64,000 nucleotides of DNA from positions 3,365,727-3,429,726 of the forward strand of contig NZ_LN851186.1 in assembly GCF_001243895.1 (NCBI RefSeq), written 5' to 3'. The position numbers and the translations under genes are program-made. Shown here in pieces: positions 25,404-34,862 of the stretch. A model generated the notes under the pieces. The model searched no databases. It saw only the letters and a program-made list of their open reading frames with translations, and had not been told where the DNA came from. This DNA comes from Bacillus testis. Lineage in GTDB: Bacteria; Bacillota; Bacilli; Bacillales; DSM-1321. Numbering within the stretch: the stretch's first letter is position 1; every line of letters begins with the position of its first letter.

Positions 25404-26054
25404 CTATTGCCGGCCTTCCCACTCTGCATAGAACGCTTCTAAGAAAACATGCATCCGTTCAGTCCTTCTTTCAGCTATTTTCCGTCCAAAAGAGGTATTC
25501 ATTAAATCTTTCAGTTTGAACAGCTTTTCATAAAAATGATTAATGGCAGTAGCGGGTTTTGTCCGGTATTCCTCGGCTGTTGTTATCTCCCTTGGAGAAC
25601 TGTCCGGATCATGGAGGATATGCCCTTTAGCTCCGCCATACGCAAAAGCTCTCGCAATGCCGATGGCACCAATGGCATCAAGCCGATCGGCGTCCTGCAC
25701 AACCTTGCCTTCGATTGTTTCCATGGCAGGCCCGTTGCCGCCTGCATATGACATCGTGGAAATAATCATTTCTATATGTTTTCTGGACTCAGGGTCAACA
25801 TCTTGTGAACATAACCACTCATGAACTTTTTCCATGCCCGCTTCTTTACTGTCATTCAATTTTTCATCGGCAAGATCATGCAGCAATGCGCTCATTTCGC
25901 AAATAAAGGCATCTGCCCTTTCTGCTTCAGCAATGGCCAGCGCAGTTTGCCTTACGCGATGGATATGCCACCAGTCATGCCCGCTCGGCTCTCCGGCCAA
26001 TTCTTCTTTTACGTATGCTTCAGTATGTAACAGAATTGATTCTTGTGAAGGCAT
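25404..26054 (-). CDS. HD-domain phosphohydrolase (YpgQ/YedJ-like)
   Basis: A 216-residue HD hydrolase: HDWWHIHRV (His), LLHDLADEK (HD pair) and a late VQDADRLDAIGAIGIARAF (Asp). This is the short HD family of YedJ and B. subtilis YpgQ, metal-dependent phosphohydrolases or pyrophosphohydrolases acting on nucleotides. AAGGAG lies eight bases before ATG 26054; a neighbouring ATG at 26057 is nearly as good. Monocistronic, with no clear terminator seen downstream. Confidence 0.85.
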   Translation of the reverse strand: MPSQESILLHTEAYVKEELAGEPSGHDWWHIHRVRQTALAIAEAERADAFICEMSALLHDLADEKLNDSKEAGMEKVHEWLCSQDVDPESRKHIEMIISTMSYAGGNGPAMETIEGKVVQDADRLDAIGAIGIARAFAYGGAKGHILHDPDSSPREITTAEEYRTKPATAINHFYEKLFKLKDLMNTSFGRKIAERRTERMHVFLEAFYAEWEGRQ

Positions 26055-26075
26055 CATGATCACTCCTTACATCCA

Positions 26076-26176
26076 TAAAGTGAAACTTTAATTGGATTCT
26101 AACTAACTCTTGATCTCCTGCCTATGCTTCTTTATCTTCACTTCCGTGTTGAAGCGGGCGTTTTAGCGCCAGTTAT
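26076..26176 (+). repeat. Dispersed repeat, copy 7 (internal deletion)
   Basis: Has the ATAAAGTGAAACTTTAAT start, then jumps to GGATTCTAACT, followed by CTTCACTTCCGTGTTGAAGC and the GCGCCAGTTATGG end; stem I is deleted. Confidence 0.75.
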
Positions 26177-26264
26177 GGATCAAAAAAGCCGCATTAACAA
26201 CTAAACTCATTAAAACGACTTATTCCCAATGATAGCATCATTATATTCAACGCAGCAACAGAGA

Positions 26265-26301
26265 CTGCTCTGTGGAGGGGAATCTTAGCGCCAGTCAGAA
26301 G
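26265..26301 (+). repeat. Dispersed repeat, copy 8 (3' fragment)
   Basis: Only the GGGGAATCTTAGCGCCAGTC end is recognisable. Confidence 0.5.
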
Positions 26302-26340
26302 TCCAACAGGTTCATTTTCTTTTTTATGTACATACTAGTA

Positions 26341-26482
26341 ACGTGAAACTTTGATTGCTAGGGTTTCTGCCAACCAGTCATTTGTTGAACTAACCCGCAT
26401 TCTTTCTATCGCTTGATTTCCAACTTACACTTTTTCCATTTCACACATCTGGTGAAACAGAATTCTAAGCGTTGGTTAGAAG
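26341..26482 (+). repeat. Dispersed repeat, copy 9 (divergent full length)
   Basis: Starts ACGTGAAACTTTGATTG; stem I residues GATTG..CCAACCAGTC, then TTGTTGAACTAACCCGCATTC, ending TTCTAAGCGTTGGTTAGAAG. Third copy in the 26.1-26.5 kb cluster upstream of yugO. Confidence 0.65.
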
Positions 26483-26515
26483 AGGACAAAAAATCATTTA
26501 GATAAGGTGAGAGGG

Positions 26516-27295
26516 ATGAACCATCATTTTAGAGCCTTCTTTTCAAAAATTCCCCGTCTTGGCCGGCTTATCATCATCGTCTTTTTATTGGTCAGTTTTT
26601 TTGGCATTGCGATCACTTTGATTGAGCCCTTTACTTTCCCAACACTTCTGGACGGCATATGGTGGGCGATCATCACCACTTCCACTGTAGGATACGGTGA
26701 CTTTGTGCCGAAAACGCCATCCGGCAAAATCATAGGAATGATGCTGATTCTAACTGGTGCAGGCTTTGTTACATCTTATTTCGCTGTATTAGCTAAATCG
26801 GCAGTTCAATCGGAGGAAAGTTTTTTGCGCGGTACACAAGCTTTTAATGGCGAAGGACATTACATCATTGTCGGCTGGAACGAACGGTCGAAAAATATAA
26901 TCGCATCCTTGCGAAAAAAAAAGGATAAAACCCCGATTGTACTTATCGACCAATCCTTAAAAAAGCATCCCGATACTCAGTTCAGGTTCCATTTCCTCCA
27001 TGGAAAAGCGACTGAGGATGAAGTTTTAAAACACGCCTGTATACAAAACGCAAAAAAAATATTGATAACCGCTGATTTCAGGCAGCGTGAATTCCAGACT
27101 GATATGTTTTCCATTCTGACGTTGATTGCCTGCAAAGGATTGAATCCATCGATCTATGCATGCATAGAGATTCTGACTGCAGAACAAGTCGAGAATGCCA
27201 AACGGGCAGGGGCAGATGAGATTATCCAAACAAATGTTTTTGCCGGTGAACGCATGGTGCAATTATTAACAGGAGAAGAGCCCACGTGTCAATAA
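26516..27295 (+). CDS. yugO: Two-helix potassium channel with RCK domain, YugO-like
   Basis: A 259-residue channel subunit: TM1 (LGRLIIIVFLLVSFFGIAI), pore loop with the K+ selectivity filter TVGYGDFVP near residue 60, TM2 (IIGMMLILTGAGFVTSYFAV), then a TrkA-N/RCK Rossmann domain (HYIIVGWNERSKNIIASL, binding a nucleotide or ion) from about residue 108. B. subtilis YugO gates K+ release in biofilm signalling. Start at ATG 26516 with AAGGTG six bases upstream. The neighbouring yugN agrees with the B. subtilis order. Confidence 0.9.
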   Translation: MNHHFRAFFSKIPRLGRLIIIVFLLVSFFGIAITLIEPFTFPTLLDGIWWAIITTSTVGYGDFVPKTPSGKIIGMMLILTGAGFVTSYFAVLAKSAVQSEESFLRGTQAFNGEGHYIIVGWNERSKNIIASLRKKKDKTPIVLIDQSLKKHPDTQFRFHFLHGKATEDEVLKHACIQNAKKILITADFRQREFQTDMFSILTLIACKGLNPSIYACIEILTAEQVENAKRAGADEIIQTNVFAGERMVQLLTGEEPTCQ

Positions 27296-27317
27296 AACCG
27301 CTACACGCAGGCTATTT

Positions 27318-27722
27318 TTACAGCAGGAGGCGCTCCAGTTCCTGCACCAAAGCTTTCCCCAAAATGACATATTCATCTTGCACAGTAGCATCCTTTTCTA
27401 TTGGCTCGGCAAATTGATTGAAAACTGCCGTCAGAGTGCTTGGTTTCGAATAACTCCCATCAATGCCGGGCTGGTATTGATGCGCAAGTATGAACGGAGT
27501 GCCAAGGCGGACAGAAGCGCCTTTTTCATCCAAGTCACATTGGTAAGCATAGATAGGAAGCCGAAGAAACGTATAGCCGGGAAGATCCGCTATTTTATAA
27601 TCAAAATACCCATGGTCATACTCCCAATTCCCGCCAAGGGTATATCCAAGCGCCCGCAAACAAGTTTCCAGAGAAGCCAAGGCAAATGTTTTACCAGTCA
27701 ATCTTGTCGGAATTTCTATCAT
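27318..27722 (-). CDS. yugN: YugN-like protein
   Basis: A 134-residue soluble protein, MIEIPTRLTGKTFALASLE at the start and GGNWEYDHGYFDYKIAD in the middle, recognisable as the YugN family of Bacillaceae. No catalytic motif or membrane segment. It converges with yugO with only 22 bp between stops. Family function unknown. Start preceded by GAGGAGTGAATCAAA. Confidence 0.85.
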   Translation of the reverse strand: MIEIPTRLTGKTFALASLETCLRALGYTLGGNWEYDHGYFDYKIADLPGYTFLRLPIYAYQCDLDEKGASVRLGTPFILAHQYQPGIDGSYSKPSTLTAVFNQFAEPIEKDATVQDEYVILGKALVQELERLLL

Positions 27723-27790
27723 TTTGATTCACTCCTCGGCTTTAGGTTTTCCCTGTCTCCGGCATATAATCTTGTATTTCTTCCCAAAAT

Positions 27791-27812
27791 AAAAAAACCC
27801 GCCTATAGCGGG
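27791..27812 (-). terminator. Terminator of the spore-surface-like gene
   Basis: CCCGC / GCGGG stem followed by seven T residues on the minus strand, 13 bp after the stop. Confidence 0.75.
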
Positions 27813-27824
27813 GGAGGCTTCACT

Positions 27825-28745
27825 TTACTCTCCTATATTTAAACCTGTTGGAGTGCCGGTAAATCCATTGTCCATATTCAAACCATCGTCTAATGACAAA
27901 CTGTTCAAAGCCGGCAAGGAACGTGTCTTCAGAATTTCTTTCACTACTAGAGATGAGCCTCCATACGCAGCAGTAGATGTGTTTTCTGTTAAGGACACAG
28001 CACTGCAGCGAACAGTCACAACATCTCCTTTATTCAGAAAACGATGAATAGATTTAGTTAATGTGGAAACTGTATTTCCTACAGTATCGCTGGAGATTGT
28101 TACGGTGCTAATTGGGTCAAGAATATCATTCACATAGATGCTGCATGAGATCAAATCTGGAGTACCTACAGCTGGCAGGGCTGTAGTGAATAAGCTGACG
28201 GTCAAGGAGAATGAAAGATCATAGATACCTGATGAGATGACAGTAAGGGAATTGGATGCAGGGTTAGGGATGGTGCCCAAGAAAGGGCCCACTTGTGGAA
28301 AATCAACGATCGTTCCCTGTGAGATTGAGTTAGGTAAGGCGGCTAGCGCTACTGCCGGAACAAGAGGATTAGCTGCCGAGTTATAGAGCGATCCGAATGC
28401 CATATTGGCCTGCATTCTGCTTTCTCTGTCTCCGCCGGAAAATGAGCTGCTGTTTTCTGAATGATTGTTTGATCCGCTTGAACTGCTTTCAGAACGTTTT
28501 GATGAACTGCTTGGAGATTCACGGTGGGAGCTACTGTCATAGCTAGGACTGCTGTCATAGCTGCAGCTGCTGTCATAGCTAGAACTGCTGTCATAGTTAG
28601 AACTGCTATCGTAACTAGAACTGCAGCAATAACTAGAACTGCTGAAATAGCTAGAACTGCTGAAATAGCTGCAAGAATCTACACGATATTTCTTTTTTCG
28701 GCAACGACATGGGCTGAATTCGCAGTAACAATTTTTAAACGACAT
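27825..28745 (-). CDS. Spore-surface (exosporium/coat)-like protein with Ser/Tyr repeats
   Basis: A 306-residue protein. The N-terminus is Cys/Arg/Lys-rich (SFKNCYCEFSPCRCRKKK), then residues 26-73 are eight tandem hexapeptides of the form SYDSSS, then a Ser/Asn linker to about residue 115. The C-terminal 190 residues are hydrophobic and beta-rich (LTVISSGIYDLSFSLTVSLF, NKGDVVTVRCSAVSL), resembling the BclA/C1q-like C-terminal jelly-roll domain of exosporium filament proteins, but the collagen-like Gly-X-Y region is replaced by the Ser/Tyr repeat. ATG 28745 is chosen because AAAGGAG lies eight bases upstream. Mother-cell expression is expected but I could not define a sigma-K promoter. Confidence 0.7.
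   Translation of the reverse strand: MSFKNCYCEFSPCRCRKKKYRVDSCSYFSSSSYFSSSSYCCSSSYDSSSNYDSSSSYDSSCSYDSSPSYDSSSHRESPSSSSKRSESSSSGSNNHSENSSSFSGGDRESRMQANMAFGSLYNSAANPLVPAVALAALPNSISQGTIVDFPQVGPFLGTIPNPASNSLTVISSGIYDLSFSLTVSLFTTALPAVGTPDLISCSIYVNDILDPISTVTISSDTVGNTVSTLTKSIHRFLNKGDVVTVRCSAVSLTENTSTAAYGGSSLVVKEILKTRSLPALNSLSLDDGLNMDNGFTGTPTGLNIGE
28527..28670 (-). repeat. Eight tandem 18-bp repeats coding for SYDSSS-type hexapeptides
   Basis: Successive hexapeptides SYFSSS, SYFSSS, SYCCSS, SYDSSS, NYDSSS, SYDSSC, SYDSSP, SYDSSS. The DNA units are similar enough for slippage-driven length variation. Confidence 0.9.
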
Positions 28746-28881
28746 GTCATCTTCTCCTTTAGTTGGATTTATTATATATATAATGTCATTCCAAGAAAGT
28801 CGTTTGTACAAACACCTAGATACACAAAAATAGGCAAAGGCATTTAATAGCACTGAAGCCATATAGTATGGATGAAAAAAC

Positions 28882-28938
28882 AAAAAAAGCATGGCTGGCG
28901 CCACCTCTATAAAAAGGTTGGCCAATCAGCCATGCTTG
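28882..28938 (-). terminator. Terminator of pgi
   Basis: AAAGCATGGCTG / CAGCCATGCTT stem with a long loop and a seven-T tract on the minus strand. Confidence 0.85.
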
Positions 28939-28965
28939 CATTTTATGATTCGTATTTAAACACTT

Positions 28966-30315
28966 TTATTTTAAGCGTTTTTCAAGCTCTGCTTTCTTCT
29001 CTTCAAAACCAGGTTTGCCAAGAAGGGCGAACATATTTACTTTATACGCTTCGACTCCTGGCTGGTCAAATGGGTTGACGCCAAGTAGGTAGCCGCTTAT
29101 AGCACATGCTTTTTCGAAGAAGTACACTAGGTAACCGAATGTATAGGCATCCATTGCCGGGATTGTAACGACCAAGTTCGGTACTCCGCCGTCTGTATGA
29201 GCAAGAAGAGTTCCTTGGAATGCTTTGTTATTCACAAAGTCAACTGTTTGTCCTGCAAGATAGTTCAATCCGTCTCCATCATTCTCTTCAAGTTCAATTG
29301 TCAATTCATGGCGAGCCTTGTCGACTTTAACGATTGTTTCGAACAAGTCACGGCGTCCTTCTTGCACATATTGACCTAAAGAGTGTAGATCTGTAGAGAA
29401 GTTTGCGGAAGAAGGATAGATGCCTTTTTGGTCTTTCCCTTCACTTTCACCGAATAATTGTTTCCACCACTCAGAGAAATACTGAAGGCCTGGCTCATAG
29501 TTGATCAACATTTCGATTGTATACCCTTTGTTATACAATACGTTGCGGACAGTTGCATATTGATAAGCAATATTCTTCTCAAGGTCTGGTGTGCTGAAGT
29601 CATTTTGCGCCGCTTTTGCTCCGTCCATGATCGCCTGGATGTCAGCTCCAGTTACAGCGATTGGCAATAACCCTACAGCTGTCAGGACAGAAAAGCGTCC
29701 GCCGATGTCATCTGCAATGACGAAGGTTTCATAGCCTTCTTCATCAGCCACTGACTTAAGCGCTCCACGTGCTTTATCTGTAGTTGCATAAATGCGCGTA
29801 CGGGCTTCTTCTTTTCCATATTTATCTTCCAATAGTTTGCGGAAAATACGGAAAGCAAGTGCCGGCTCCGTTGTAGTGCCTGATTTAGAAATAACATTGA
29901 TTGAGAAGTCTTTGTCCTTAAGCAGATCCATCAAGTCTGTTATATAAGTGGAACTGATATTGTTTCCTACGAAAACAACTTGTGGTGTCTTTCTTTGTTC
30001 TTTTGTCAACGCGTTGTAAAAGCTGTGCTGAAGCATTTCGATTGCGGCACGCGCACCCAGGTAAGAACCGCCGATCCCGATCACCAATAGGATATCAGAA
30101 TCGCTTTGGATTTTCTTTGCGGCTTTTTGGATACGGGAGAATTCTTCTTTATCGTAAGAGGTAGGAAGGTCGATCCAACCTAGGAAGTCGTTCCCTGCCC
30201 CGGTTCCTTCATGCAATGCCTGATGAGCGGCAGCCACTGCGCTTTTCAAATATGTAATTTCATGCTCACCAAAAAAAGTTAGCGCTGTTGAATAATCAAA
30301 ACCAATATGTGTCAT
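28966..30315 (-). CDS. pgi: Glucose-6-phosphate isomerase
   Basis: A 449-residue enzyme converting glucose 6-phosphate and fructose 6-phosphate. Signature segments: [42 protein letters not shown] and the [15 protein letters not shown]-terminal signature. Start at ATG 30315 (MTHIGFDYS) with GGAGGCAAAGAT upstream; the frame opens further upstream but before the ribosome-binding site. Length agrees with the 450-residue Bacillus enzyme. Single gene. Confidence 0.97.
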   Translation of the reverse strand: MTHIGFDYSTALTFFGEHEITYLKSAVAAAHQALHEGTGAGNDFLGWIDLPTSYDKEEFSRIQKAAKKIQSDSDILLVIGIGGSYLGARAAIEMLQHSFYNALTKEQRKTPQVVFVGNNISSTYITDLMDLLKDKDFSINVISKSGTTTEPALAFRIFRKLLEDKYGKEEARTRIYATTDKARGALKSVADEEGYETFVIADDIGGRFSVLTAVGLLPIAVTGADIQAIMDGAKAAQNDFSTPDLEKNIAYQYATVRNVLYNKGYTIEMLINYEPGLQYFSEWWKQLFGESEGKDQKGIYPSSANFSTDLHSLGQYVQEGRRDLFETIVKVDKARHELTIELEENDGDGLNYLAGQTVDFVNNKAFQGTLLAHTDGGVPNLVVTIPAMDAYTFGYLVYFFEKACAISGYLLGVNPFDQPGVEAYKVNMFALLGKPGFEEKKAELEKRLK

Positions 30316-30482
30316 ATCTTTGCCTCCAATTTTCAATTTACATCTTCCACTTTAACGAAACCGCTTTAGATAATCAAGACAACCTGGCATAATTCCAGTC
30401 TCTTACTATTGTTTCGTAACATAATTGTCGTTATACGCAATCACTAGAAAATAGAATAATGCTTTTTTTCGTATCCAGGCAT

Positions 30483-30513
30483 AAAAAAAACAACCTTCCC
30501 AGGTCGTTTTTTT
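30483..30513 (-). terminator. Terminator of yugJ
   Basis: ACGACCT / AGGTTGT stem with eight T residues on the minus strand, immediately after repeat copy 10 in the transcript. Confidence 0.75.
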
Positions 30514-30516
30514 CAT

Positions 30517-30643
30517 TCTAACTGGCGTGAAGACTCCCCACATGGGAAATAAAGCGGGAGAGAAAACGGCAGCAAGAACTAAAATTGGTTCAACTACTGA
30601 TCGGTGGGGAAAGAATAAAAACCCCACCAATCAAATTTCCACT
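30517..30643 (-). repeat. Dispersed 3'-UTR repeat, copy 10 (minus orientation)
   Basis: Begins at the yugJ stop codon (TAA then AGTGGAAATTTG). Stem I GATTGGTGGGG pairs over 11 bp with CCCCACCGATC. Continues AGTTGAACCAATTTTAGTTC and ends CACGCCAGTTAGAATG, five bases before the terminator. Confidence 0.85.
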
Positions 30644-31807
30644 TTATAAAGATGCTTTTAGGATAGCTGTGACGTCTTCGCTGTTCAACTTTTTGAAATT
30701 GCCGAACTCGCCTTTCGCCATTGCTTTTTCTGTTATTAAAGGAATGGAATCTTCGCCTATGTTGTAATCTGCCAAACGTGACGGCGCTCCAAGGCTCTTC
30801 CAGAATTCCCGCAGCTTTTCAATTCCTTCACGGGCAATTTCCTCATTGCTTTTGCCTGCTGGATCGACTCCCCATACACGCACAGCCAATTGTACAAAAC
30901 GCTCGATCCGTTCATGCATTGTATGCTCCATCCAATTAGGGAACAGGATCGCCAAGCCACCTGCATGAGGGATGTCATGGACGGCCGATACGGCATGCTC
31001 AATATTGTGTGTGGCCCAATCGGATGCGACACCCATTGATAAATAACCATTCAAGGCAATAGTGCCTGAATAAAGGATGGTTTCCCGCAGTTCATAATTA
31101 TTCAAGTCTTCAATTAACTTAGGAGCTGTTTCAATGACCGTCTGCAATACTCCTTCACACATGCGGTCCTGCAATGGCGAATTCTCTGTTTGATGGAAAT
31201 ATTGTTCATATACATGCGACATCATGTCGACCATGCCATAAATAGTCTGGTTCAATGGAACCGAAAATGTATTCTGCGGATCAAGAATTGAAAAAGCCGG
31301 ATATGTTAAAGGGCTTCCCCAAGAGTATTTTTCTTTTGTTTCCAGGTTTGTGATGACAGAACCTGAATTCATTTCAGAGCCGGTCGCTGCAATTGTCAAC
31401 ACTGTCCCGAAAGGAAGGGCTTCCTTCACCTGTACTTTTTTCAGGACGATATCCCAGGCATCGCCTTCATATTTAGCGCCTGCCACAATTGCTTTTGTAC
31501 AATCAATAACACTACCGCCGCCGATTGCCAAGACAAACTCTATGCCTTCTTTTTTACAGATATCAACGCCTTTGCGGACAGAAGAGATTCTTGGGTTCGG
31601 TTCGACTCCGGATAGCTCAAATATTTCGGCGTTCAGTTCTTTCAGTATGCCAGTCACTTGGTCATAAAGGCCGTTTTTCTTGATGCTTCCCCCACCATAT
31701 ACAATTAATATTTTTGTTCCATAATTAGGAACTTCATTTTTCAATTGTTGGACTGAGTCCTTGCCAAATATTAATTTGACGGGATTTCTATATGTAAAAG
31801 AATTCAT
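30644..31807 (-). CDS. yugJ: Iron-containing NADH-dependent butanol/alcohol dehydrogenase
   Basis: A 387-residue group III alcohol dehydrogenase. NAD motif [11 protein letters not shown] near residue 100; metal-binding His/Asp positions in [15 protein letters not shown] and in [20 protein letters not shown] near residue 265. Matches B. subtilis YugJ/YugK (NADH-dependent butanol dehydrogenase, BdhA-like), reducing aldehydes to alcohols. It lies beside pgi as in B. subtilis. Stop codon fused to repeat copy 10. Confidence 0.9.
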   Translation of the reverse strand: MNSFTYRNPVKLIFGKDSVQQLKNEVPNYGTKILIVYGGGSIKKNGLYDQVTGILKELNAEIFELSGVEPNPRISSVRKGVDICKKEGIEFVLAIGGGSVIDCTKAIVAGAKYEGDAWDIVLKKVQVKEALPFGTVLTIAATGSEMNSGSVITNLETKEKYSWGSPLTYPAFSILDPQNTFSVPLNQTIYGMVDMMSHVYEQYFHQTENSPLQDRMCEGVLQTVIETAPKLIEDLNNYELRETILYSGTIALNGYLSMGVASDWATHNIEHAVSAVHDIPHAGGLAILFPNWMEHTMHERIERFVQLAVRVWGVDPAGKSNEEIAREGIEKLREFWKSLGAPSRLADYNIGEDSIPLITEKAMAKGEFGNFKKLNSEDVTAILKASL

Positions 31808-31942
31808 TGTTCATCGCCTCCATTTTCATTTCAACATATATCTCCTATGATGGCAAATAATACGGCGCCCGCTGCGTGTATACTTTTGGTTTTTCTACTC
31901 AAGCTATAAAGGTGAAATATCTTTTCTTAAGGAGGTAACCCC

Positions 31943-32176
31943 ATGAGCGGAATTCAACGCACTGCACTTGTTCTCACTATTATCGGCGCCATCAATTGGG
32001 GACTTATTGGCTTCTTCCAGTTTGACCTTGTAGCTGCCATTTTCGGAGGTCAAGGAAGCGCCTTTTCCCGGATTATCTATGGCATAGTCGGTATTGCCGG
32101 CTTAGTGAATCTCGGGCTTCTTTTCAAGCCAAACGAACAATTGGAATCCAATCCGGAAACAAAACCTGTCCGTTAA
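31943..32176 (+). CDS. yuzA: DUF378 membrane protein YuzA
   Basis: A 77-residue protein with two hydrophobic helices (ALVLTIIGAINWGLIGFFQF and IYGIVGIAGLVNLGLLF), the DUF378 signature including INWGL. AAGGAGGTAACCCC precedes the ATG. Position between yugJ and yugI equals that in B. subtilis. Function unknown. Confidence 0.9.
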   Translation: MSGIQRTALVLTIIGAINWGLIGFFQFDLVAAIFGGQGSAFSRIIYGIVGIAGLVNLGLLFKPNEQLESNPETKPVR

Positions 32177-32196
32177 GAGCTAAAAATTTTCCCATC

Positions 32197-32229
32197 AAAA
32201 AACCGCCCATCACCCTGGGCGGTTTTTTT
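32197..32229 (+). terminator. Terminator of yuzA
   Basis: AAAAAACCGCCCA / TGGGCGGTTTTTT stem with T run; bidirectional in form. Confidence 0.9.
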
Positions 32230-32285
32230 CCTTTTGCTATTTCAACAGGCTATAATCGGGCGTTTATCCATTTGGCAGGTCAAAG

Positions 32286-32316
32286 TGCCAGCAAGAAGAC
32301 GATTCGTTTCACTTTA
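32286..32316 (-). repeat. Dispersed repeat, copy 11 (fragment after gudB)
   Basis: Minus strand TAAAGTGAAACGAATCG then TCTTCTTGCTGGCAC, four bases after the gudB stop codon: the 5' end joined to the start of stem II, with stem I deleted. Confidence 0.6.
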
Positions 32317-32319
32317 TTA

Positions 32320-33606
32320 TTATACCCATCCTCTGAACTTGGAAGCTTCAGCCATTCTGCGGGCGCCGATCATATAAGCCGCCAATCGCATATCGATGCT
32401 TCTTGCCTGTGATAATTGATGTACATTATTGAACGCCTGAACGAGAACCTTTTCCAGCTTTTCGTTTACTTCTTCTTCGGTCCAGTAATAACCTTGGTTG
32501 TTTTGGACCCATTCAAAATAGGATACCGTTACACCGCCGGCACTGGCCAAGACGTCCGGCACCAGTAAAATGCCGCGGTCCGTCAGGATTTTTGTCGCTT
32601 CCAGCGTAGTCGGTCCGTTTGCCGCTTCCACCACAATTGGCGCTTTGATTGCGTGTGCATTATGGGCTGTAATCTGATTGGAAATAGCTGCCGGCACTAA
32701 AATATCGCATTCCATTTCCAATAATTCTTCATTTGTTATCGTGTTTTCAAATAAAGTCGTGACTGTCCCAAAGCTGTCCCGGCGGTCTAATAAATAATCT
32801 ATATCCAAGCCTTTGCGGTCATAAAGCGCTCCATATGCATCGGAAATGCCGACTACCTTAGCACCCGCCTCGTGCATGAACTTAGCCAGAAAGCTGCCGG
32901 CATTGCCGAATCCCTGAACAATGACGCGCGCTCCTTTAAGCTCTAATCCTTTTTGCTTCGCCGCTTCTCTGATACAAATGGTCACTCCCTGTGCAGTTGC
33001 TTTTTCACGCCCCTGTGAACCGCCGAGCACAAGCGGTTTACCTGTAATGAAACCAGGTGAATCATACTCTCTAAGATGACTGTATTCATCCATCATCCAA
33101 GCCATGATTTGTGAGTTCGTATATACATCCGGAGCCGGGATATCTTTGGTAGGTCCAACAATTTGAGAGATGGCTCGAACATACGCACGGCTCAGTCTTT
33201 CAAGCTCACCCATAGACATAGTGCGGGGATCGCATATGATTCCGCCTTTTCCGCCGCCATAGGGCAGATTCACAATGCCGCACTTCAAGCTCATCCACAT
33301 GGACAGCGCCTTCACTTCCTCTTCATCCACTTCTGGATGGAATCGCACGCCACCCTTTGTAGGGCCTACAGCATCATTATGCTGGGCACGATAGCCAGTG
33401 AAGACCTTAATGCTGCCATCATCCATGCGCACAGGCATCCGCACTGTCAGCATGCGCAGCGGCTCCTTCAGCAATTCATACATTTCATCCGAAAAGCCCA
33501 GTTTGCTTAACGCTTCATGAATGACGATTTGTGTAGAGGTCAAAAGATTCGTTGCTTCTTCCTGGTTCGCTTTTTGTTGGTTTCGTTTTACCGCAGTTGC
33601 TCCCAT
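32320..33606 (-). CDS. gudB: NAD-specific glutamate dehydrogenase
   Basis: A 428-residue hexameric-type glutamate dehydrogenase: substrate Lys in GGGKGGIICDP and PTKGGVRFHPEV, active Asp in PAPDVYTNSQIMAW, and the Rossmann segment VIVQGFGNAGSFLA near residue 220. It deaminates glutamate to 2-oxoglutarate. The N-terminal extension and sequence match the GudB/RocG group of Bacillus. B. subtilis 168 carries an inactivating 9-bp duplication in gudB; no such duplication is apparent here. Start preceded by AAAGGAGAAGAG. Confidence 0.92.
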   Translation of the reverse strand: MGATAVKRNQQKANQEEATNLLTSTQIVIHEALSKLGFSDEMYELLKEPLRMLTVRMPVRMDDGSIKVFTGYRAQHNDAVGPTKGGVRFHPEVDEEEVKALSMWMSLKCGIVNLPYGGGKGGIICDPRTMSMGELERLSRAYVRAISQIVGPTKDIPAPDVYTNSQIMAWMMDEYSHLREYDSPGFITGKPLVLGGSQGREKATAQGVTICIREAAKQKGLELKGARVIVQGFGNAGSFLAKFMHEAGAKVVGISDAYGALYDRKGLDIDYLLDRRDSFGTVTTLFENTITNEELLEMECDILVPAAISNQITAHNAHAIKAPIVVEAANGPTTLEATKILTDRGILLVPDVLASAGGVTVSYFEWVQNNQGYYWTEEEVNEKLEKVLVQAFNNVHQLSQARSIDMRLAAYMIGARRMAEASKFRGWV

Positions 33607-34155
33607 TTGTTAACTCTTCTCCTTTGTTTCGCTAGTACTTTTTTTGATATGCAACAGCCCAATCAAATTCCTCTTTTGTCAGGGGCTGTGCAAGGCGTAT
33701 AGACATTTCTTGGCCAAATTGATGCCCCGCACTTCTTTAATCGGCAGATTTCTAATTTTGTTCAGCTCGTTTATCAGATAACTGAAAGAATCACGCATTG
33801 AACCTTCCACAACGGGCATCTTATGCTTCCGAACTGATACTCGGCAGAGAATGAGACAGTTGCCAGTCATTTTTCGCCAATGATTTTCTCCCGCTTTCGC
33901 CTTCTTTCATTCTGAGTTGTCATCACCTTACCGGCAATGATCATCTTGTTCATGCTTTAGCATTACCATTAAGAAACATGTATCGACCGCACCATTAGTA
34001 AAGCGCTTTCAAAAATATTTCTTAAAAATTTGTAAATCATACCATTAAGATAACATACAATTCAAAAAAGAAAAGGAAAATGCCTTATTTTCTTTCTGTT
34101 TTTTTCGAAGCATAGCGGTGGTTCTACTGTTTGTTACAATGTTAGCTAATGGCAT
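33607..34155. other. Long gudB upstream region
   Basis: About 550 bp. A weak minus-strand frame (33870-33679, 63 codons) has no ribosome-binding site and no recognised family, so it is not called. A cre-like site lies at 33998-34011. The part 34020-34130 is AT-rich and likely carries promoters. Confidence 0.4.
33998..34011. promoter_or_regulatory. Possible cre (CcpA) operator
   Basis: GTAAAGCGCTTTCA; on the minus strand TGAAAGCGCTTTAC. It matches 12 of 14 positions of the palindromic cre consensus. It lies 390 bp upstream of gudB, so its target is uncertain. Confidence 0.4.
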
Positions 34156-34189
34156 AAAAAGGCCGGCGAAATGATTCGCCGGCCTTTTT
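34156..34189 (-). terminator. Terminator of yugI
   Basis: AAAAAGGCCGGCGAA / TTCGCCGGCCTTTTT perfect stem, eight bases after the stop. Confidence 0.9.
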
Positions 34190-34196
34190 AGCAAGA

Positions 34197-34595
34197 TTAT
34201 TTTTTGATAAGATCTTGACGATCTGATTGCTCGATCCATTCTTGAAGCTTATCTTTAAGTGTGTTGAATCCTTCTTCAGGAGCGGAAGTAGAAACAACAG
34301 CGGCTTGACGCTTTTTAGCTGGTGCTTTAGTACGTTCTTGTTGTGCTGGCGCTTCTTGAGTAGCACGGATTGATAAGCTGATTTTGCCTGCTTTTTCATC
34401 AACTGAAAGAACTTTTACTTGTACTTCATCGCCAATTTTAAGATAGTCGTTTACATCTTTAACATAACCGTGTGTTACTTCTGAAATGTGGACTAATCCT
34501 TGTGTATTCTCATCAAGTGCAACGAACGCACCATAAGGCTGAATTCCTTTAACTGTACCTGTTAAAACTGAACCTACTTCATACTTTGTAGACAT
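34197..34595 (-). CDS. yugI: S1-domain RNA-binding general stress protein (YugI, GSP13)
   Basis: A 132-residue protein: one S1 RNA-binding domain in residues 1-75 (VGSVLTGTVKGIQPYGAFVALD, GLVHISEVTHGYVKDV), then a basic Lys/Ala linker and an acidic tail. Matches B. subtilis YugI, a ribosome-associated general stress protein. Start at ATG 34595, with AGGAGTG six bases upstream; the frame extends further 5' but without a site. Confidence 0.92.
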   Translation of the reverse strand: MSTKYEVGSVLTGTVKGIQPYGAFVALDENTQGLVHISEVTHGYVKDVNDYLKIGDEVQVKVLSVDEKAGKISLSIRATQEAPAQQERTKAPAKKRQAAVVSTSAPEEGFNTLKDKLQEWIEQSDRQDLIKK

Positions 34596-34862
34596 ATAAA
34601 CACTCCTATATTGCTTCATTATTTTTAGTCATTTTTACACAATTATATATTATAGCATAGGAACTGTCTTTTTACAAAAAGCTCCCTTGCCAAATTCTTT
34701 TCTTTAGATGTTTCCTAAACATGCAATTTATAAACACGCACACGGAATGTTCACTTTTCTTTCTCCATTGGCATTTTTTCACTGGTATACTTTAATTATC
34801 GAAATAATGGAACAAACAAAAAGATTTGATAGACAGGTTTCCAAAAAAAAGGGGGTGGGATA

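Noticed and set aside
33679..33870. 63-codon minus-strand ORF upstream of gudB
   Set aside because: No ribosome-binding site, no recognisable family, unusual composition; probably chance.
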